Below, one piece after another: positions 19,690 to 30,739 of a DNA stretch of 64,000 nt. This DNA comes from Sporosarcina luteola. GTDB taxonomy: Bacteria > Bacillota > Bacilli > Bacillales_A > Planococcaceae. Every line of letters begins with the position of its first letter. The stretch's first letter is position 1. Below the pieces are notes generated by a model. The model was given only the letters and a program-made list of their open reading frames with translations. It searched no databases and was not told the DNA's origin. The DNA lies in contig NZ_JAMBOI010000001.1 in the NCBI RefSeq assembly GCF_023715535.1, positions 434,001-498,000 on the forward strand. The letters are read 5' to 3'. The translations under genes and the position numbers were made by a program.

Positions 19690-19972
19690 GACACTTTATG
19701 AGCGCGTTGACGAGTTTCTTGAGCGCAAATCCGAAATCTTGAGCGCTTGCCAGGATTCTTGAGCGCATATCCGAATTCCTGAGCGCGTACCGAGATTCTT
19801 GAGCGCAAATCCTGATTCTTGAGCGCGTTGCCGAGATTCTTGAGCGCAAATCCGAATTCTTGAGCGCGTACCGAGATTCTTGAGCGCACATCCGGATTCT
19901 TGAGCGCGTTGCCGGGTTTCTTGAGCGCTTACCCGAAATCTTGAGCGCGTACCGAGATTCTTGAGCGCCTAC
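19690..19972 (+). repeat. Phased direct-repeat array, family A, 14 units
   Basis: Cores TTCTTGAGCGC (first one TTTATGAGCGC) begin at 19698, 19719, 19739, 19759, 19779, 19799, 19819, 19840, 19860, 19880, 19900, 19921, 19941 and 19961, mostly 20 and sometimes 21 bp apart. Spacers alternate between AAATCCGAA-like and GTACCGAGA-like sequences. The array fills the gap between the convergent ywjG and pyrG genes, ahead of their shared terminator. Confidence 0.9.
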
Positions 19973-19989
19973 TATTCATGTTAATCAAA

Positions 19990-20032
19990 ATAAAAACAGA
20001 AACCATCATTTACAGATGGTTTCTGTTTTTTT
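19990..20032. terminator. Bidirectional terminator between ywjG and pyrG
   Basis: ACAGAAACCATC pairs with GATGGTTTCTGT, with a T run on the right and an A run on the left, so it can act on both strands. Confidence 0.92.
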
Positions 20033-20043
20033 AGTATCCACTA

Positions 20044-21654
<1,611 letters not shown>

Positions 21655-21705
21655 CTATAGCTCCTCCTTTGTGTTAGGGGTTCGGTTTTGTATGCGAAAA
21701 ACATC

Positions 21706-21781
21706 AAAAAACGCTCCACTGTAGTCTATCTACAAGAGGAGCGCTTATACACGGATTCATGTGTCCTTTTTCAAGGAGCCC
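21706..21781 (-). promoter_or_regulatory. CTP-sensing pyrG attenuator leader
   Basis: The predicted transcript starts GGGCUCC (from 21781 leftward), the kind of start that in B. subtilis pyrG allows extra G residues to be added when CTP is low. About 40 nt later is a terminator: GCGCTCC...GGAGCG followed by TTTTTT (21706-21744). The C/U-rich left arm GCUCCUCUU is what a poly-G 5' end would pair with to form the antiterminator. All three elements are seen; the mechanism is inferred from B. subtilis. Confidence 0.75.
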
Positions 21782-21788
21782 AAATAGA

Positions 21789-21817
21789 AGCTTAAATCCT
21801 AAACCGTCCGAAGTCAA
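21789..21817 (-). promoter_or_regulatory. pyrG promoter
   Basis: TTGACT (21817-21812) and TAAGCT (21794-21789) are separated by 17 bases on the minus strand, with seven bases from the -10 box to the GGGCTCC start. The -35 box lies about ten bases past the rpoE stop. Confidence 0.7.
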
Positions 21818-21827
21818 GTGGAAAGTA

Positions 21828-22409
21828 TCAGAGAAGGTCCTCTTCTTCTTCGTCTTCCTCTTCTTCGTCTTCATCGTCAATTTCCAATTCTTCGTCGGGA
21901 ACGATTTCGAGGCCTTCTTCATCATCAATCAAATCTTCTTCGATTTCGATGATTTCCTCTTCCTCTTCCTCTTCATCCAACTCTTCTTCGTCTTCATCGA
22001 GTTCGTCGAAGCCTTCTGCAAACAACTCGTCCTCGTCGATTTCTTCCTCTTCCTCGTCATCCTCGTCCTCATCGTCATACGCTTTTTTCTTTTTCTTCTT
22101 GCGTACTTTGACGACAGGAGCCGTTTCTTCCTCAATCTGATCGACAGGATACCATTCGCGCAATCCCCATTGGTTGTTGTTAATGGCAAGGAATCTTCCA
22201 TCGATATTCATATCTGTGTAGAATTGGAGGAGCTTGTCCTTCATTTGCTTCTCCGACATTCCAGTCAATTCACGGATTTCAGTCATTAGCTGTTCAAGTG
22301 TCAATGCTTCCCGTCGTTCTGTCAATACCGCAAAAGCGATATCGATCATCGATTCTTCCTGCAATTCTTCTTTCGTCAATTCATGTAAATTCAAATTCAT
22401 CGTACGCAC
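21828..22409 (-). CDS. rpoE: RNA polymerase delta subunit
   Basis: The 193-residue protein has the folded N-terminal HARE-HTH domain (residues 1-90, with the WGLREWYPVDQIEEE end) and a long, nearly pure Asp/Glu tail broken by a KKKKKK patch near residue 107. Delta helps RNA polymerase recycling and promoter selectivity in Gram-positive bacteria. The start follows AAAGGACGTGCGTACG. It directly precedes pyrG as in B. subtilis. Confidence 0.96.
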   Translation of the reverse strand: MRTMNLNLHELTKEELQEESMIDIAFAVLTERREALTLEQLMTEIRELTGMSEKQMKDKLLQFYTDMNIDGRFLAINNNQWGLREWYPVDQIEEETAPVVKVRKKKKKKAYDDEDEDDEEEEEIDEDELFAEGFDELDEDEEELDEEEEEEEIIEIEEDLIDDEEGLEIVPDEELEIDDEDEEEEDEEEEDLL

Positions 22410-22466
22410 GTCCTTTCTCTGAGCAAAAGCATACTTATCATTATATACAATGAAGTGCCTGTTATG

Positions 22467-22631
22467 CTACCATCTTCTACTCTTCTTAAAGCGTTGGAAT
22501 TCTTTGACGCTGAGGAAGCCGAGATATAGGGCGGCGAGCAAGAAAGGAACAGCACCGTAACCTACACCGTATAAGGAAAAGATGAGGATGATGATCACTA
22601 TGATAATCAATGCATGATGATACAGCTTCAT
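22467..22631 (-). CDS. Small membrane protein, 54 residues
   Basis: An ATG after the strong ribosome binding site GAGGTGAGGAG opens a 54-codon frame ending in TAG at 22467. The product MKLYHHALIIIVIIILIFSL then YGVGYGAVPFLLAALYLGFL forms two closely spaced membrane helices followed by a basic tail (KEFQRFKKSRRW). I do not recognise a family. The good ribosome binding site, hydrophobic composition and position between icmF and rpoE support a real gene. Confidence 0.65.
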   Translation of the reverse strand: MKLYHHALIIIVIIILIFSLYGVGYGAVPFLLAALYLGFLSVKEFQRFKKSRRW

Positions 22632-22737
22632 CTCCTCACCTCTTTCCCTTTGTACTATTTATTATACGTGGAAGGAACAGGCAAAATCCACTGTTCGTAG
22701 TGATTTTTCGAAATGTTTTTACTGAATGTAATGCCGT

Positions 22738-22770
22738 TCAAAAAAGAACGCCCTCCTGCAAGAGCGTTCC
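22738..22770 (-). terminator. Rho-independent terminator of icmF
   Basis: AACGCTC...GGGCGTT on the minus strand forms a stem followed by CTTTTTT, just past the icmF stop. Confidence 0.85.
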
Positions 22771-22781
22771 CTTCCATTTCA

Positions 22782-25700
22782 TTACATATTCCGGCGGTAT
22801 TGGCCGCCCACTTCGTATAATGCGTTCGTAATTTGGCCTAGGCTAGCGACTTTGACCGTTTCCATCAGCTCTGCGAAGATGTTGCCGCCGGTCACAGCGA
22901 CTTGCTGCAGTTTCCGCAACGCTTCTTGTGTTGCGTCGCCATGCTTCGATTGGAAGGCGCGCAAATTGGCGATCTGCGTCTCCTTCTCTTCCTTCGTTGC
23001 ACGGGCGACTTCCATATTGTCGATGTCCTCTTCGGAAGGCGGATTCGGGTTCAAGTACGTGTTGACGCCGATGATCGGCAGTTCGCCCGAGTGCTTCTTC
23101 ATTTCGTAAAGCATCGATTCTTCCTGGATTTTGCCCCGTTGATACTGCGTCTCCATCGAGCCGAGCACGCCGCCGCGGTCGTTCAGACGGTCGAATTCCT
23201 GGAGGACGGATTCTTCGACGAGGTCCGTCAGTTCTTCGATAATGAAAGATCCTTGAAGCGGGTTTTCATTTTTCGATAAACCATGTTCCTTCGTAATGAT
23301 CATCTGGATCGCCATCGCGCGCCGCACCGATTCTTCCGTCGGTGTCGTGATCGCTTCGTCGTAGGCGTTCGTATGGAGCGAGTTGCAGTTGTCCTGCAAT
23401 GCCATTAGCGCTTGCAGCGTCGTCCGGATGTCGTTGAAATCAATTTCCTGTGCATGCAAGCTTCGGCCGGATGTCTGCACGTGGTATTTCAGCTTCTGGC
23501 TCCGCTCGTTTGCGCCGTATTTCTCGCGCATCGCGACTGCCCAAATGCGACGAGCGACACGCCCGATGACCGTATACTCCGGATCGAGACCGTTCGAGAA
23601 GAAGAACGACAAGTTCGGAGCAAAATCATCGATGTTCATTCCACGGCTCAAATAATACTCAACGTATGTGAAGCCGTTCGCGAGTGTGAACGCGAGCTGC
23701 GAAATCGGATTGGCGCCCGCTTCCGCGATATGGTAGCCCGAAATCGAGACGGAGTAGTAGTTCCGGACTTTTTGGTCGATAAAATACTGCTGGATGTCGC
23801 CCATCATGCGAAGCGCGAATTCCGTCGAGAAGATGCACGTGTTCTGCCCTTGGTCTTCTTTCAGGATATCCGCTTGCACCGTTCCGCGGACGACTTGGAG
23901 CGTCGCGTTCCGGACTTCCGTGAATTCCTCGACCGTCAGCACGCGGCCCAGTTCTTCTTCCTTCAGCTTCACTTGCTGGTCAACCGCCGTGTTCATGAAC
24001 ATCGCGAGGATGATCGGCGCAGGACCGTTGATCGTCATCGACACGGACGTCGATGGCGCGCATAGGTCAAAGCCGTCGTACAGCTTCTTCATGTCTTCAA
24101 GCGTACAAATGCTGACGCCGGATTCCCCAACTTTCCCGTAGATGTCCGGGCGCTCATCGGGATCCTCACCGTAAAGCGTCACAGAGTCGAATGCCGTCGA
24201 CAAACGTTTTGCATCGTCATCTTTCGACAGATAATGGAAGCGGCGGTTCGTCCGTTCCGGCGTTCCTTCCCCAGCGAATTGGCGTTTCGGATCTTCGCCT
24301 TCCCGTTTGAACGGGAAAACGCCTGCCGTGTATGGGAATGAACCCGGGACGTTCTCTTTGTACACCCAGCGTAGGATCTCGCCGTAGTCCTTGAATTTCG
24401 GCAACAACACTTTTGGAATCTTCAACCCTGACAAACTTGTCGTCGTGAGTAGCGTACGAAGCTCCTTATCGCGGATTTTCGTTATGAATTCGTCGCCTGC
24501 ATATGATTCTTTCAACGTTTCCCAGTTGTTGAGAATCCGCTTTGATTCCGCGGAGAGCTCTTCACGTACACCGTTTGCCAGAGATTCCAGCGAAGCGGTA
24601 AGCGCGTTGTCAGGCGATTTTTCATTCACAGCCTCAATCGCGCCCTCAAGCTGGAATAAACGGCGGGCAAGATCGACTTGCTGCGCGGATTTCTTATGGT
24701 AGTCGCGGATCGTGCTCGCGATTTCACGTAAATAATGGATGCGGTCGGTCGGGATGATGACGTTCTGCTTTTGCGTCTTCACGAAATCGGTATAGGATGT
24801 CTCCCAGTCGAGACCACATTTTTCATTCAGCTTCGCAACGAGCGCAGCGAACAGCGAATTCGTCCCTTTGTCGTTGAATTGGCTCGCAATCGTGCCGTAG
24901 ACAGGCATCGTGTCGAGGTCCTTATCGAACAGGAGATGGCTCCGTTGGTACTGCTTCTGCACTTGGCTGAGCGCGTCCTCGGATCCTTTCCGCTCGAATT
25001 TATTAATGACGATCAGGTCTGCGAAGTCGATCATGTCGATCTTCTCAAGCTGCGTCGGCGCACCGAATTCACTCGTCATGACGTACATCGATACGTCGGA
25101 CACTTCCGTAATTTGAGCATCGCCCTGCCCGATTCCACTCGTCTCGACGATGATCAGATCGAAGCCAGCCGTTTTCACGACATCGAGCACGTCCTTGATA
25201 GCACCCGATAATTCGGAGCGCGATCCGCGTGTCGCGAGGCTTCGCATGAACACGCGCTTATTGAAGATTGCGTTCATCCGGATCCGGTCGCCAAGCAGCG
25301 CGCCGCCCGTCTTCTGCTTCGTCGGGTCGATGGACAGGATAGCGACTTTCTTATCCGGCAATTCGCGCAGGAACCGGCGGATCAGTTCATCCGTGAGCGA
25401 GCTCTTCCCCGCTCCCCCCGTACCGGTGATTCCGAGGACAGGAGTGTTTCTCGACAGTTCCCTAGCTTTTTCGATTAGTTTAATCGCGGCCGGGTTTTCC
25501 TTGTCATACATCTCCTCCGCGTACGTGATCAAGTTGGCAAGCACTTCCGGATTGTCCGTGCCCACTTTTTCAAGATTCCTCATCTCATCTTCCACTTCGG
25601 TAAGGAAATCGCATTCCTCCACCATCCGGTTGATCATCCCTTGCAGCCCCATCTTGCGGCCGTCTTCCGGCGAGAAGATCCAAGCGATGCCGTAATCATG

Positions 25701-26057
25701 CAATTCCTTAATTTCCTTCGGCAAAATAACCCCGCCGCCACCGCCATAAATCCGGATATGCGGAGCCCCTCGTTCTTGTAAAAGATCATGCATGTATTTG
25801 AAGTATTCGACATGCCCGCCCTGATACGAAGAAATGGCAATCCCTTGCACATCCTCCTGGATCGCAGCATTCACAACCTCCTCGACAGAACGGTTATGCC
25901 CAAGGTGGATCACTTCCGCCCCCGTCGACTGCAAAATACGGCGCATAATATTAATCGAAGCGTCATGCCCATCAAACAAACTCGACGCCGTCACAAAACG
26001 AACATGATGCCTCGGCTTATAAATATCCGGTTTAGAAACCTCAACAGTAGTAGTCAT
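22782..26057 (-). CDS. icmF: Fused isobutyryl-CoA mutase (IcmF)
   Basis: IcmF interconverts isobutyryl-CoA and n-butyryl-CoA (some also act on pivalyl-CoA) with adenosylcobalamin. The 1091 residues contain, in order, a B12-binding domain (DGHDASINI and [11 protein letters not shown]), a MeaB-like GTPase chaperone with P-loop [14 protein letters not shown] (about residues 215-235), and the mutase barrel ([24 protein letters not shown]). It ends a leftward block of thiolase, dehydrogenase and TetR genes, fitting the breakdown of branched-chain acids. Its cofactor could come from the B12 salvage locus 10 kb away. Confidence 0.96.
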   Translation of the reverse strand: MTTTVEVSKPDIYKPRHHVRFVTASSLFDGHDASINIMRRILQSTGAEVIHLGHNRSVEEVVNAAIQEDVQGIAISSYQGGHVEYFKYMHDLLQERGAPHIRIYGGGGGVILPKEIKELHDYGIAWIFSPEDGRKMGLQGMINRMVEECDFLTEVEDEMRNLEKVGTDNPEVLANLITYAEEMYDKENPAAIKLIEKARELSRNTPVLGITGTGGAGKSSLTDELIRRFLRELPDKKVAILSIDPTKQKTGGALLGDRIRMNAIFNKRVFMRSLATRGSRSELSGAIKDVLDVVKTAGFDLIIVETSGIGQGDAQITEVSDVSMYVMTSEFGAPTQLEKIDMIDFADLIVINKFERKGSEDALSQVQKQYQRSHLLFDKDLDTMPVYGTIASQFNDKGTNSLFAALVAKLNEKCGLDWETSYTDFVKTQKQNVIIPTDRIHYLREIASTIRDYHKKSAQQVDLARRLFQLEGAIEAVNEKSPDNALTASLESLANGVREELSAESKRILNNWETLKESYAGDEFITKIRDKELRTLLTTTSLSGLKIPKVLLPKFKDYGEILRWVYKENVPGSFPYTAGVFPFKREGEDPKRQFAGEGTPERTNRRFHYLSKDDDAKRLSTAFDSVTLYGEDPDERPDIYGKVGESGVSICTLEDMKKLYDGFDLCAPSTSVSMTINGPAPIILAMFMNTAVDQQVKLKEEELGRVLTVEEFTEVRNATLQVVRGTVQADILKEDQGQNTCIFSTEFALRMMGDIQQYFIDQKVRNYYSVSISGYHIAEAGANPISQLAFTLANGFTYVEYYLSRGMNIDDFAPNLSFFFSNGLDPEYTVIGRVARRIWAVAMREKYGANERSQKLKYHVQTSGRSLHAQEIDFNDIRTTLQALMALQDNCNSLHTNAYDEAITTPTEESVRRAMAIQMIITKEHGLSKNENPLQGSFIIEELTDLVEESVLQEFDRLNDRGGVLGSMETQYQRGKIQEESMLYEMKKHSGELPIIGVNTYLNPNPPSEEDIDNMEVARATKEEKETQIANLRAFQSKHGDATQEALRKLQQVAVTGGNIFAELMETVKVASLGQITNALYEVGGQYRRNM

Positions 26058-26109
26058 CCATCACACACCCCTTAAATTTCTTTATGGTTCTTTGCAGTGC
26101 CTCTTTTTT

Positions 26110-26256
26110 GGTGCCTGTGCAGCACACAATTCAGTTTATTAACTACAATTGTATAAAACAGAACTAACAAGGTGACTATAACGGTCATTTATGCGTCCTT
26201 CATTGTATGATTATACATTTAGGAGAATTGTCATAAATGTGTCGTGCACAGGCACC
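26110..26256. repeat. GGTGCCTGTGC inverted-repeat element, copy 1
   Basis: A 147-bp segment is bounded by GGTGCCTGTGC and GCACAGGCACC. The outer 45 and 30 bp (ACAATTCAGTTTATTAAC, ACTACAATTGTAT; GAATTGTCATAAATGYG) are shared with two other copies, while the middle differs. It holds no ORF. It lies upstream of icmF inside the acyl-CoA gene block and looks like a MITE-type element or a hairpin module. Confidence 0.8.
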
Positions 26257-26390
26257 AACACAATTCAGTCTATTAACTACAATTGTATAAAGTAGAGACA
26301 GGAAACTGTTTGAATCAGTCTTCATGAGGTTTGAGCCTGTATTTTTATGCCCCTCTTTGAATTGTCATAAATGTGCCTTGCACAGGCACC
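26257..26390. repeat. GGTGCCTGTGC element, copy 2, tandem to copy 1
   Basis: It starts right after the right end of copy 1 with ACACAATTCAGTCTATTAAC and ends GCACAGGCACC at 26380-26390. It lacks its own GGTGCC left end and so seems to share the border. It lies between icmF and the TetR stop. Confidence 0.78.
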
Positions 26391-26398
26391 GCTAAAAA

Positions 26399-27025
26399 TC
26401 ATTTGTTCCCTATGATTCCTTTGAATAGCTGGTCTGTTTGAACGCTGATGAATTGTTCGATGGTGTAGGTGTCGCGCAATGCCCATCTGCGGAAAGCCCA
26501 CATTTGTCCTTGGACGACGACGTGATGCGCTGCCATGTCGACCTCTTCCTCACCGATGCGCAGTTCGCCTGAACGGACGCATGCCTGCAACAGGTTCTTG
26601 AATAAGGCGACCATTTCCATCTCTTTCTTCAGTACGTATTGAAGCGCGTCCTTCGGCAATGACTTCGATTCCTGGTACATGACGACGAATTCGTCCGACA
26701 TATCGTCGATCAGGTGGAAATACGAGTCAATCGCCATCCGCATTCCTTCGACATTCCCTTCCTGATCCATCAATGTCGACAGGCGGCTCTGCACTTCATT
26801 GTAAATGCTGTCGCAGACGAGATAGAGGACGTCCTCTTTCGTCCGGATGTATTCATAAAGTGTGCCGATACTGAAGCCCGCCGCTTTGGCGATCTCCCTC
26901 GTCGTCGCCCGATGGAACCCCTTTTCCTTGAAGAGCTGGACCGCTCCATCGATGATCTGCTTGCGCCTCTTTTCAATCAGGCTTTCATCTTTTACCGACG
27001 ATTTCACTTCGCGTTTCGCTTGCAT
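26399..27025 (-). CDS. TetR-family regulator of acyl-CoA genes
   Basis: Started at the ATG at 27025 after GGGGGTGCACT, the protein has 208 residues. The N-terminal helix-turn-helix reads GFHRATTREIAKAAGFSIGTLYEYIRTKEDVLY, typical of TetR, and the C-terminal domain resembles the FadR/FadR-like fatty acyl-CoA sensors of Bacillales. It lies inside the fatty-acid oxidation block between an acyl-CoA dehydrogenase and icmF, so it probably represses this block and is released by acyl-CoA. Candidate operators are given at 31988 and 34353. Confidence 0.88.
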   Translation of the reverse strand: MQAKREVKSSVKDESLIEKRRKQIIDGAVQLFKEKGFHRATTREIAKAAGFSIGTLYEYIRTKEDVLYLVCDSIYNEVQSRLSTLMDQEGNVEGMRMAIDSYFHLIDDMSDEFVVMYQESKSLPKDALQYVLKKEMEMVALFKNLLQACVRSGELRIGEEEVDMAAHHVVVQGQMWAFRRWALRDTYTIEQFISVQTDQLFKGIIGNK

Positions 27026-27038
27026 AGTGCACCCCCGA

Positions 27039-28178
27039 TTATTTTGTGAGCATGCGGGAGATGACGAGGCGCTGGATTTCCTGCGTTCCTTCGTAGATTT
27101 GCGTAATCTTCGCGTCGCGCATGAATCGCTCGACCGGATAGTCCTTCGTATAGCCATATCCGCCATACACTTGAACCGCTTCCGTCGTCACTTTCATCGC
27201 CGTATCCCCTGCCATCAGTTTCGCCATCGCGGATGCTTTTCCATACGGCAAGTTGTTTGATTCGAGCCAAGCAGCCTGGTATGTGAGCAAGCGGGAAGCT
27301 TCCGTCGCGGTCGCCATATCCGCCAGCTTGAAGCCTACACCTTGGTTCGCCGCAATCGGCTTGCCGAACTGGACGCGCTCCTTCGCATATTCGACCGACG
27401 CGTCAAGCGCGCCTTGCGCAATACCGACCGCTTGCGCAGCAATCCCGTTCCGGCCGCCATCCAGTGTCTTCATCGCGATAATAAACCCTTCGCCTTCCGC
27501 GCCTAACATGTTCTCCTTCGGCACACGGCAGTTGTCAAACATGATTTCCGTAGTTGGAGATGAACGGATGCCGAGTTTCTTCTCTTTCTTCCCGACCGAG
27601 AAGCCCGGGAAGTCCTTCTCGACGATGAATGCGCTCGTACCTTTATGCTTCGATTCCGGATCCGTCACTGCGAACACAATGTAGATGTCCGCAATACCGC
27701 CGTTTGTAATGAAAATCTTCGAGCCGTTCAGAACATAGTCGTCGCCATCAAGCTTCGCAGTCGTGCGCATGCCGCCAGCATCGGATCCCGAGCCCGGCTC
27801 GGTCAAGCCGTACGCGCCGATTTTCGTTCCTTCCGCCATCGGACGAAGATACTTCTGCTTCTGCTCCTCCGTGCCGAATTTGTATACCGGCCATCCAGCG
27901 AGAGAAGTATGAGCGGACAAAGTAACACCTGTGGATGCGCAGACGCGTGACAATTCTTCAACAGCGATGCAATACGCCAGATAGTCGCTGCCGATGCCGC
28001 CGTATTCCTCCGGCCAAGGAATCCCCGTCAATCCGAGTTCCGCCATCTTATTCCAAATATCCATATCAAAGCGCTCTTCCTCATCACGCTCCGCAGCGGT
28101 CGGCGCAACATCCTTCTCCGCAAAATCACGCACCATTTTCCGAATCATCTCATGCTCTTCCGATAATCTAAAATCCAT
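27039..28178 (-). CDS. Acyl-CoA dehydrogenase (first copy)
   Basis: This FAD enzyme makes the 2,3-double bond in acyl-CoA. The 379 residues from the ATG at 28178 (after GAGGAGGAAGTTGAC) show [17 protein letters not shown] (FAD binding), ITNGG, and the C-terminal [28 protein letters not shown] with the catalytic Glu of the short-chain class. It is about half identical by eye to the next gene. The TetR gene follows 13 bases later. Confidence 0.95.
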   Translation of the reverse strand: MDFRLSEEHEMIRKMVRDFAEKDVAPTAAERDEEERFDMDIWNKMAELGLTGIPWPEEYGGIGSDYLAYCIAVEELSRVCASTGVTLSAHTSLAGWPVYKFGTEEQKQKYLRPMAEGTKIGAYGLTEPGSGSDAGGMRTTAKLDGDDYVLNGSKIFITNGGIADIYIVFAVTDPESKHKGTSAFIVEKDFPGFSVGKKEKKLGIRSSPTTEIMFDNCRVPKENMLGAEGEGFIIAMKTLDGGRNGIAAQAVGIAQGALDASVEYAKERVQFGKPIAANQGVGFKLADMATATEASRLLTYQAAWLESNNLPYGKASAMAKLMAGDTAMKVTTEAVQVYGGYGYTKDYPVERFMRDAKITQIYEGTQEIQRLVISRMLTK

Positions 28179-28206
28179 GTCAACTTCCTCCTCAGGAATC
28201 CTGTAC

Positions 28207-28353
28207 GGTGCCTGTGCACCATACAATTCAGTTTATTAACTACAATTGTATTATTTTGAAATGCAATCACTGTTGTAACAACCTTCCACAGCTTTGCATG
28301 CGAATTTTTATTCACTTAGTTGAATTGTCATAAATGCACCACGCACAGGCACC
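28207..28353. repeat. GGTGCCTGTGC inverted-repeat element, copy 3
   Basis: It is 147 bp long, exactly as copy 1, from GGTGCCTGTGC (28207-28217) to GCACAGGCACC (28343-28353), with the same flanking AATTCAGTTTATTAACTACA and GAATTGTCATAAATG strings but a different centre. It separates the two acyl-CoA dehydrogenase genes. Confidence 0.82.
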
Positions 28354-28372
28354 CACACAATTCTCACACAAT

Positions 28373-29509
28373 TCACTTGGTGAGGTGTTTGTTGATGACG
28401 ATGCGTTGGATTTCGCTTGTGCCTTCGTAGATTTGGGTCACTTTGGCGTCGCGGAAGAAGCGCTCGACCGGGTAGTCTTCGGTGTAGCCGTAGCCGCCGA
28501 AGATTTGGACGGCTTCGATTGCGTTGTCCATTGCGGTTTGCGATGCGAACAGTTTCGCCATCGATGCTTCTTTGCCGCATGGTTTGCCTTCCGCGCGAAG
28601 CTGAGCTGCACGGTAGACAAGCAGCCTTGCCGCTTCGGAAGCTGTCGCCATATCGGCTAGTTTGAAGCCGACACCTTGGTTTGCCGCGATCGGCTTCCCG
28701 AATTGTACACGTTCTTTTGCATACGCAGTTGCCGCTTCGAGTGCCGCTTCGCCGATACCAAGTGCCTGCGCTGCGATGCCGATCCTGCCGACATCAAGGT
28801 TTGCCATTGCTATTTTGAAGCCTTCCCCTTCTTCGCCAAGGCGGTTTTCCGCGGGCACTTTCATATCTTCAAAAGTGAGCTGAACCGTTCGCGATCCATG
28901 AAGACCCATCTTTTCCTCATCTTTTCCGATGATGAGCCCCGGCGTGTCTTTATCGACGATGAAGCCCGTAATGCCGTACGTCCCTTGCGACGGATCGGTC
29001 GATGCGAAAACGATATAGACGTCCGCTTCCCCGCCGTTCGTAATGAACATCTTTGAACCGTTCAGTACGTAATGATCGCCTTTGTTTACGGCTTTCGTCT
29101 TCAGCGAGCCAGCGTCTGAACCTGCGCCAGCTTCCGTGAGGCAGAACGCGCCCAAATATTCGCCCGATGCCATTTTCGGTAAATAGCGGCTTTTCTGCTC
29201 TTCGTTCCCGAAATACATGATCGGGTTCGTGCCGACCGATGTGTGCACGGAGAGGATGACGCCCATGACCGCGCTCACTTTCGACAGCTCGTGAATGGCG
29301 ATGATATAGGAAACGAAGTCCATCTCCGAACCGCCATATTTCTCAGGGACGGTGATGCCCATCAGGCCGAGCTCGCCCATTTTCGCAAGGATTTCACGCG
29401 GAAACTCCCCCGCCTCCATCCGTGGAATGAACGGCTCAATTTCCGACTTCGCAAAGTCCCTCACCATCGTGCGCATCATCTGCTGTTCTTCGGTGAATGT
29501 TAAATTCAT
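28373..29509 (-). CDS. Acyl-CoA dehydrogenase (second copy)
   Basis: The 378-residue protein starts at the ATG at 29509 after GGAGTTAATTCC. It has [33 protein letters not shown] and the C-terminal [35 protein letters not shown] with the catalytic Glu. It is closest in style to butyryl-CoA/short-chain acyl-CoA dehydrogenases (Bcd/MmgC). With thiolase and hydroxybutyryl-CoA dehydrogenase upstream it can form a short-chain beta-oxidation unit. Confidence 0.95.
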   Translation of the reverse strand: MNLTFTEEQQMMRTMVRDFAKSEIEPFIPRMEAGEFPREILAKMGELGLMGITVPEKYGGSEMDFVSYIIAIHELSKVSAVMGVILSVHTSVGTNPIMYFGNEEQKSRYLPKMASGEYLGAFCLTEAGAGSDAGSLKTKAVNKGDHYVLNGSKMFITNGGEADVYIVFASTDPSQGTYGITGFIVDKDTPGLIIGKDEEKMGLHGSRTVQLTFEDMKVPAENRLGEEGEGFKIAMANLDVGRIGIAAQALGIGEAALEAATAYAKERVQFGKPIAANQGVGFKLADMATASEAARLLVYRAAQLRAEGKPCGKEASMAKLFASQTAMDNAIEAVQIFGGYGYTEDYPVERFFRDAKVTQIYEGTSEIQRIVINKHLTK

Positions 29510-29587
29510 TGGAATTAACTCCTTTATTAATGAAATTCCTTTTTTTGCGGAAGCCAGTTCATGAATTAATATCAATCCAATCCATGG

Positions 29588-29682
29588 AGTTATCTATTGA
29601 ATATGGATAGTTATCTATTGAATCCGGTTTTTTATCTATCGAATATGGTGAGTTATCTATTGAATACGGAAAGTTATCACCA
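29588..29682 (+). repeat. Phased direct-repeat array, family D (TTATCTATTGAA), 5 units
   Basis: TTATCTATTGAATAYGG cores begin at 29590, 29611, 29632, 29653 and 29674 (the last decayed), exactly 21 bp apart each time. The array lies between hbd and the second acyl-CoA dehydrogenase gene, inside a likely operon. Confidence 0.85.
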
Positions 29683-29717
29683 TTTCATGACCTTCGAACT
29701 AGCGCAATTAAGCAAGA

Positions 29718-30566
29718 TTAATATTCATAGAACCCGCGGCCGGATTTCTTCCCGAGCCAGCCAGCATTGACATATTTCCGAAGTAATGGGCAAGGACGGT
29801 ACTTCGAGTCGCCGAAGCCTTCGTGGAGCGTTTCCATGATATAAAGACATGTGTCGAGTCCGATGAAGTCCGCCAATTGAAGCGGCCCCATCGGGTGGTT
29901 CATGCCTAGCTTCATCACTTCGTCGATCGCTTCCTTCGATGCGACGCCTTCGTACAGCGTGTAGATCGCTTCGTTGATCATCGGCATGAGGACGCGGTTT
30001 GCGACGAATCCAGGGAAGTCATTCACTTCGACCGGCGTCTTCGCCAGTTTGTTCGTCATGTCCTCGACCGCTTGATACACTTCGTCTGAAGTCGCAAGTC
30101 CGCGGATGATTTCGACGAGTTTCATGACGGGTACCGGGTTCATGAAGTGCATGCCGATGACATTTTCCGGACGGTTTGTCGCCGCCGCGATTTCCGTGAT
30201 CGGAAGGGATGATGTATTTGTCGCCAGGATTGCATGTTGCGGCGCGATGCCATCCAGTTTCGCGAAGATCGATTTCTTGATCTCCATGTTTTCAACAGCC
30301 GCTTCGATGACGATATCGACGTCATTCGCATCCTGCAGATCGAGCGACTTCGTAATACGCCCGAGGACTGCCGTTTTTTCATCTTCCGTCATGCGGCCTT
30401 TTTCGACGCCGCGGGAAAGGTTTTTCGTAATAACCGCAAGCCCTTTCGCATAGGACTCCTCTTTAATATCGTTCAACTTCACGTCGAAGCCCGCCTGCGC
30501 ACACACTTGGGCGATGCCGCCGCCCATCTGCCCCGCTCCGATGACCATCACTTTTTTGATTTCCAT
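29718..30566 (-). CDS. mmgB: 3-hydroxybutyryl-CoA dehydrogenase
   Basis: This NAD(P)-linked enzyme oxidises 3-hydroxyacyl-CoA. The 282 residues begin [20 protein letters not shown] (dinucleotide fold) and include [16 protein letters not shown] with the catalytic His and a C-terminal dimer domain ([17 protein letters not shown]). It is the usual length for Hbd/MmgB. Its neighbours are thiolase upstream and acyl-CoA dehydrogenase downstream. Confidence 0.95.
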   Translation of the reverse strand: MEIKKVMVIGAGQMGGGIAQVCAQAGFDVKLNDIKEESYAKGLAVITKNLSRGVEKGRMTEDEKTAVLGRITKSLDLQDANDVDIVIEAAVENMEIKKSIFAKLDGIAPQHAILATNTSSLPITEIAAATNRPENVIGMHFMNPVPVMKLVEIIRGLATSDEVYQAVEDMTNKLAKTPVEVNDFPGFVANRVLMPMINEAIYTLYEGVASKEAIDEVMKLGMNHPMGPLQLADFIGLDTCLYIMETLHEGFGDSKYRPCPLLRKYVNAGWLGKKSGRGFYEY

Positions 30567-30610
30567 AATGAAGTACCTCCGTCTCCGTCAACTAAGATTT
30601 GCACTTGCAA

Positions 30611-30722
30611 ACACGCATAAATTCTCTCAAACACGCATAAAACCTTTTAAATCAGCATTAATCGATGAAACTCCGCATAAATCGCTAAATTCGCGCATAA
30701 ACGGCCGCAACGGCGCATAAAC
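30611..30722 (-). repeat. Phased direct-repeat array, family C (TTTATGCG), 6 units
   Basis: Read on the plus strand as CGCATAAA, the units have GCATAA at 30615, 30635, 30655 (GCATTA), 30675, 30695 and 30715: exactly 20 bp apart. The array separates thiolase from hbd. Confidence 0.87.
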
Positions 30723-30739
30723 CCACATCTAGCCGCCTA

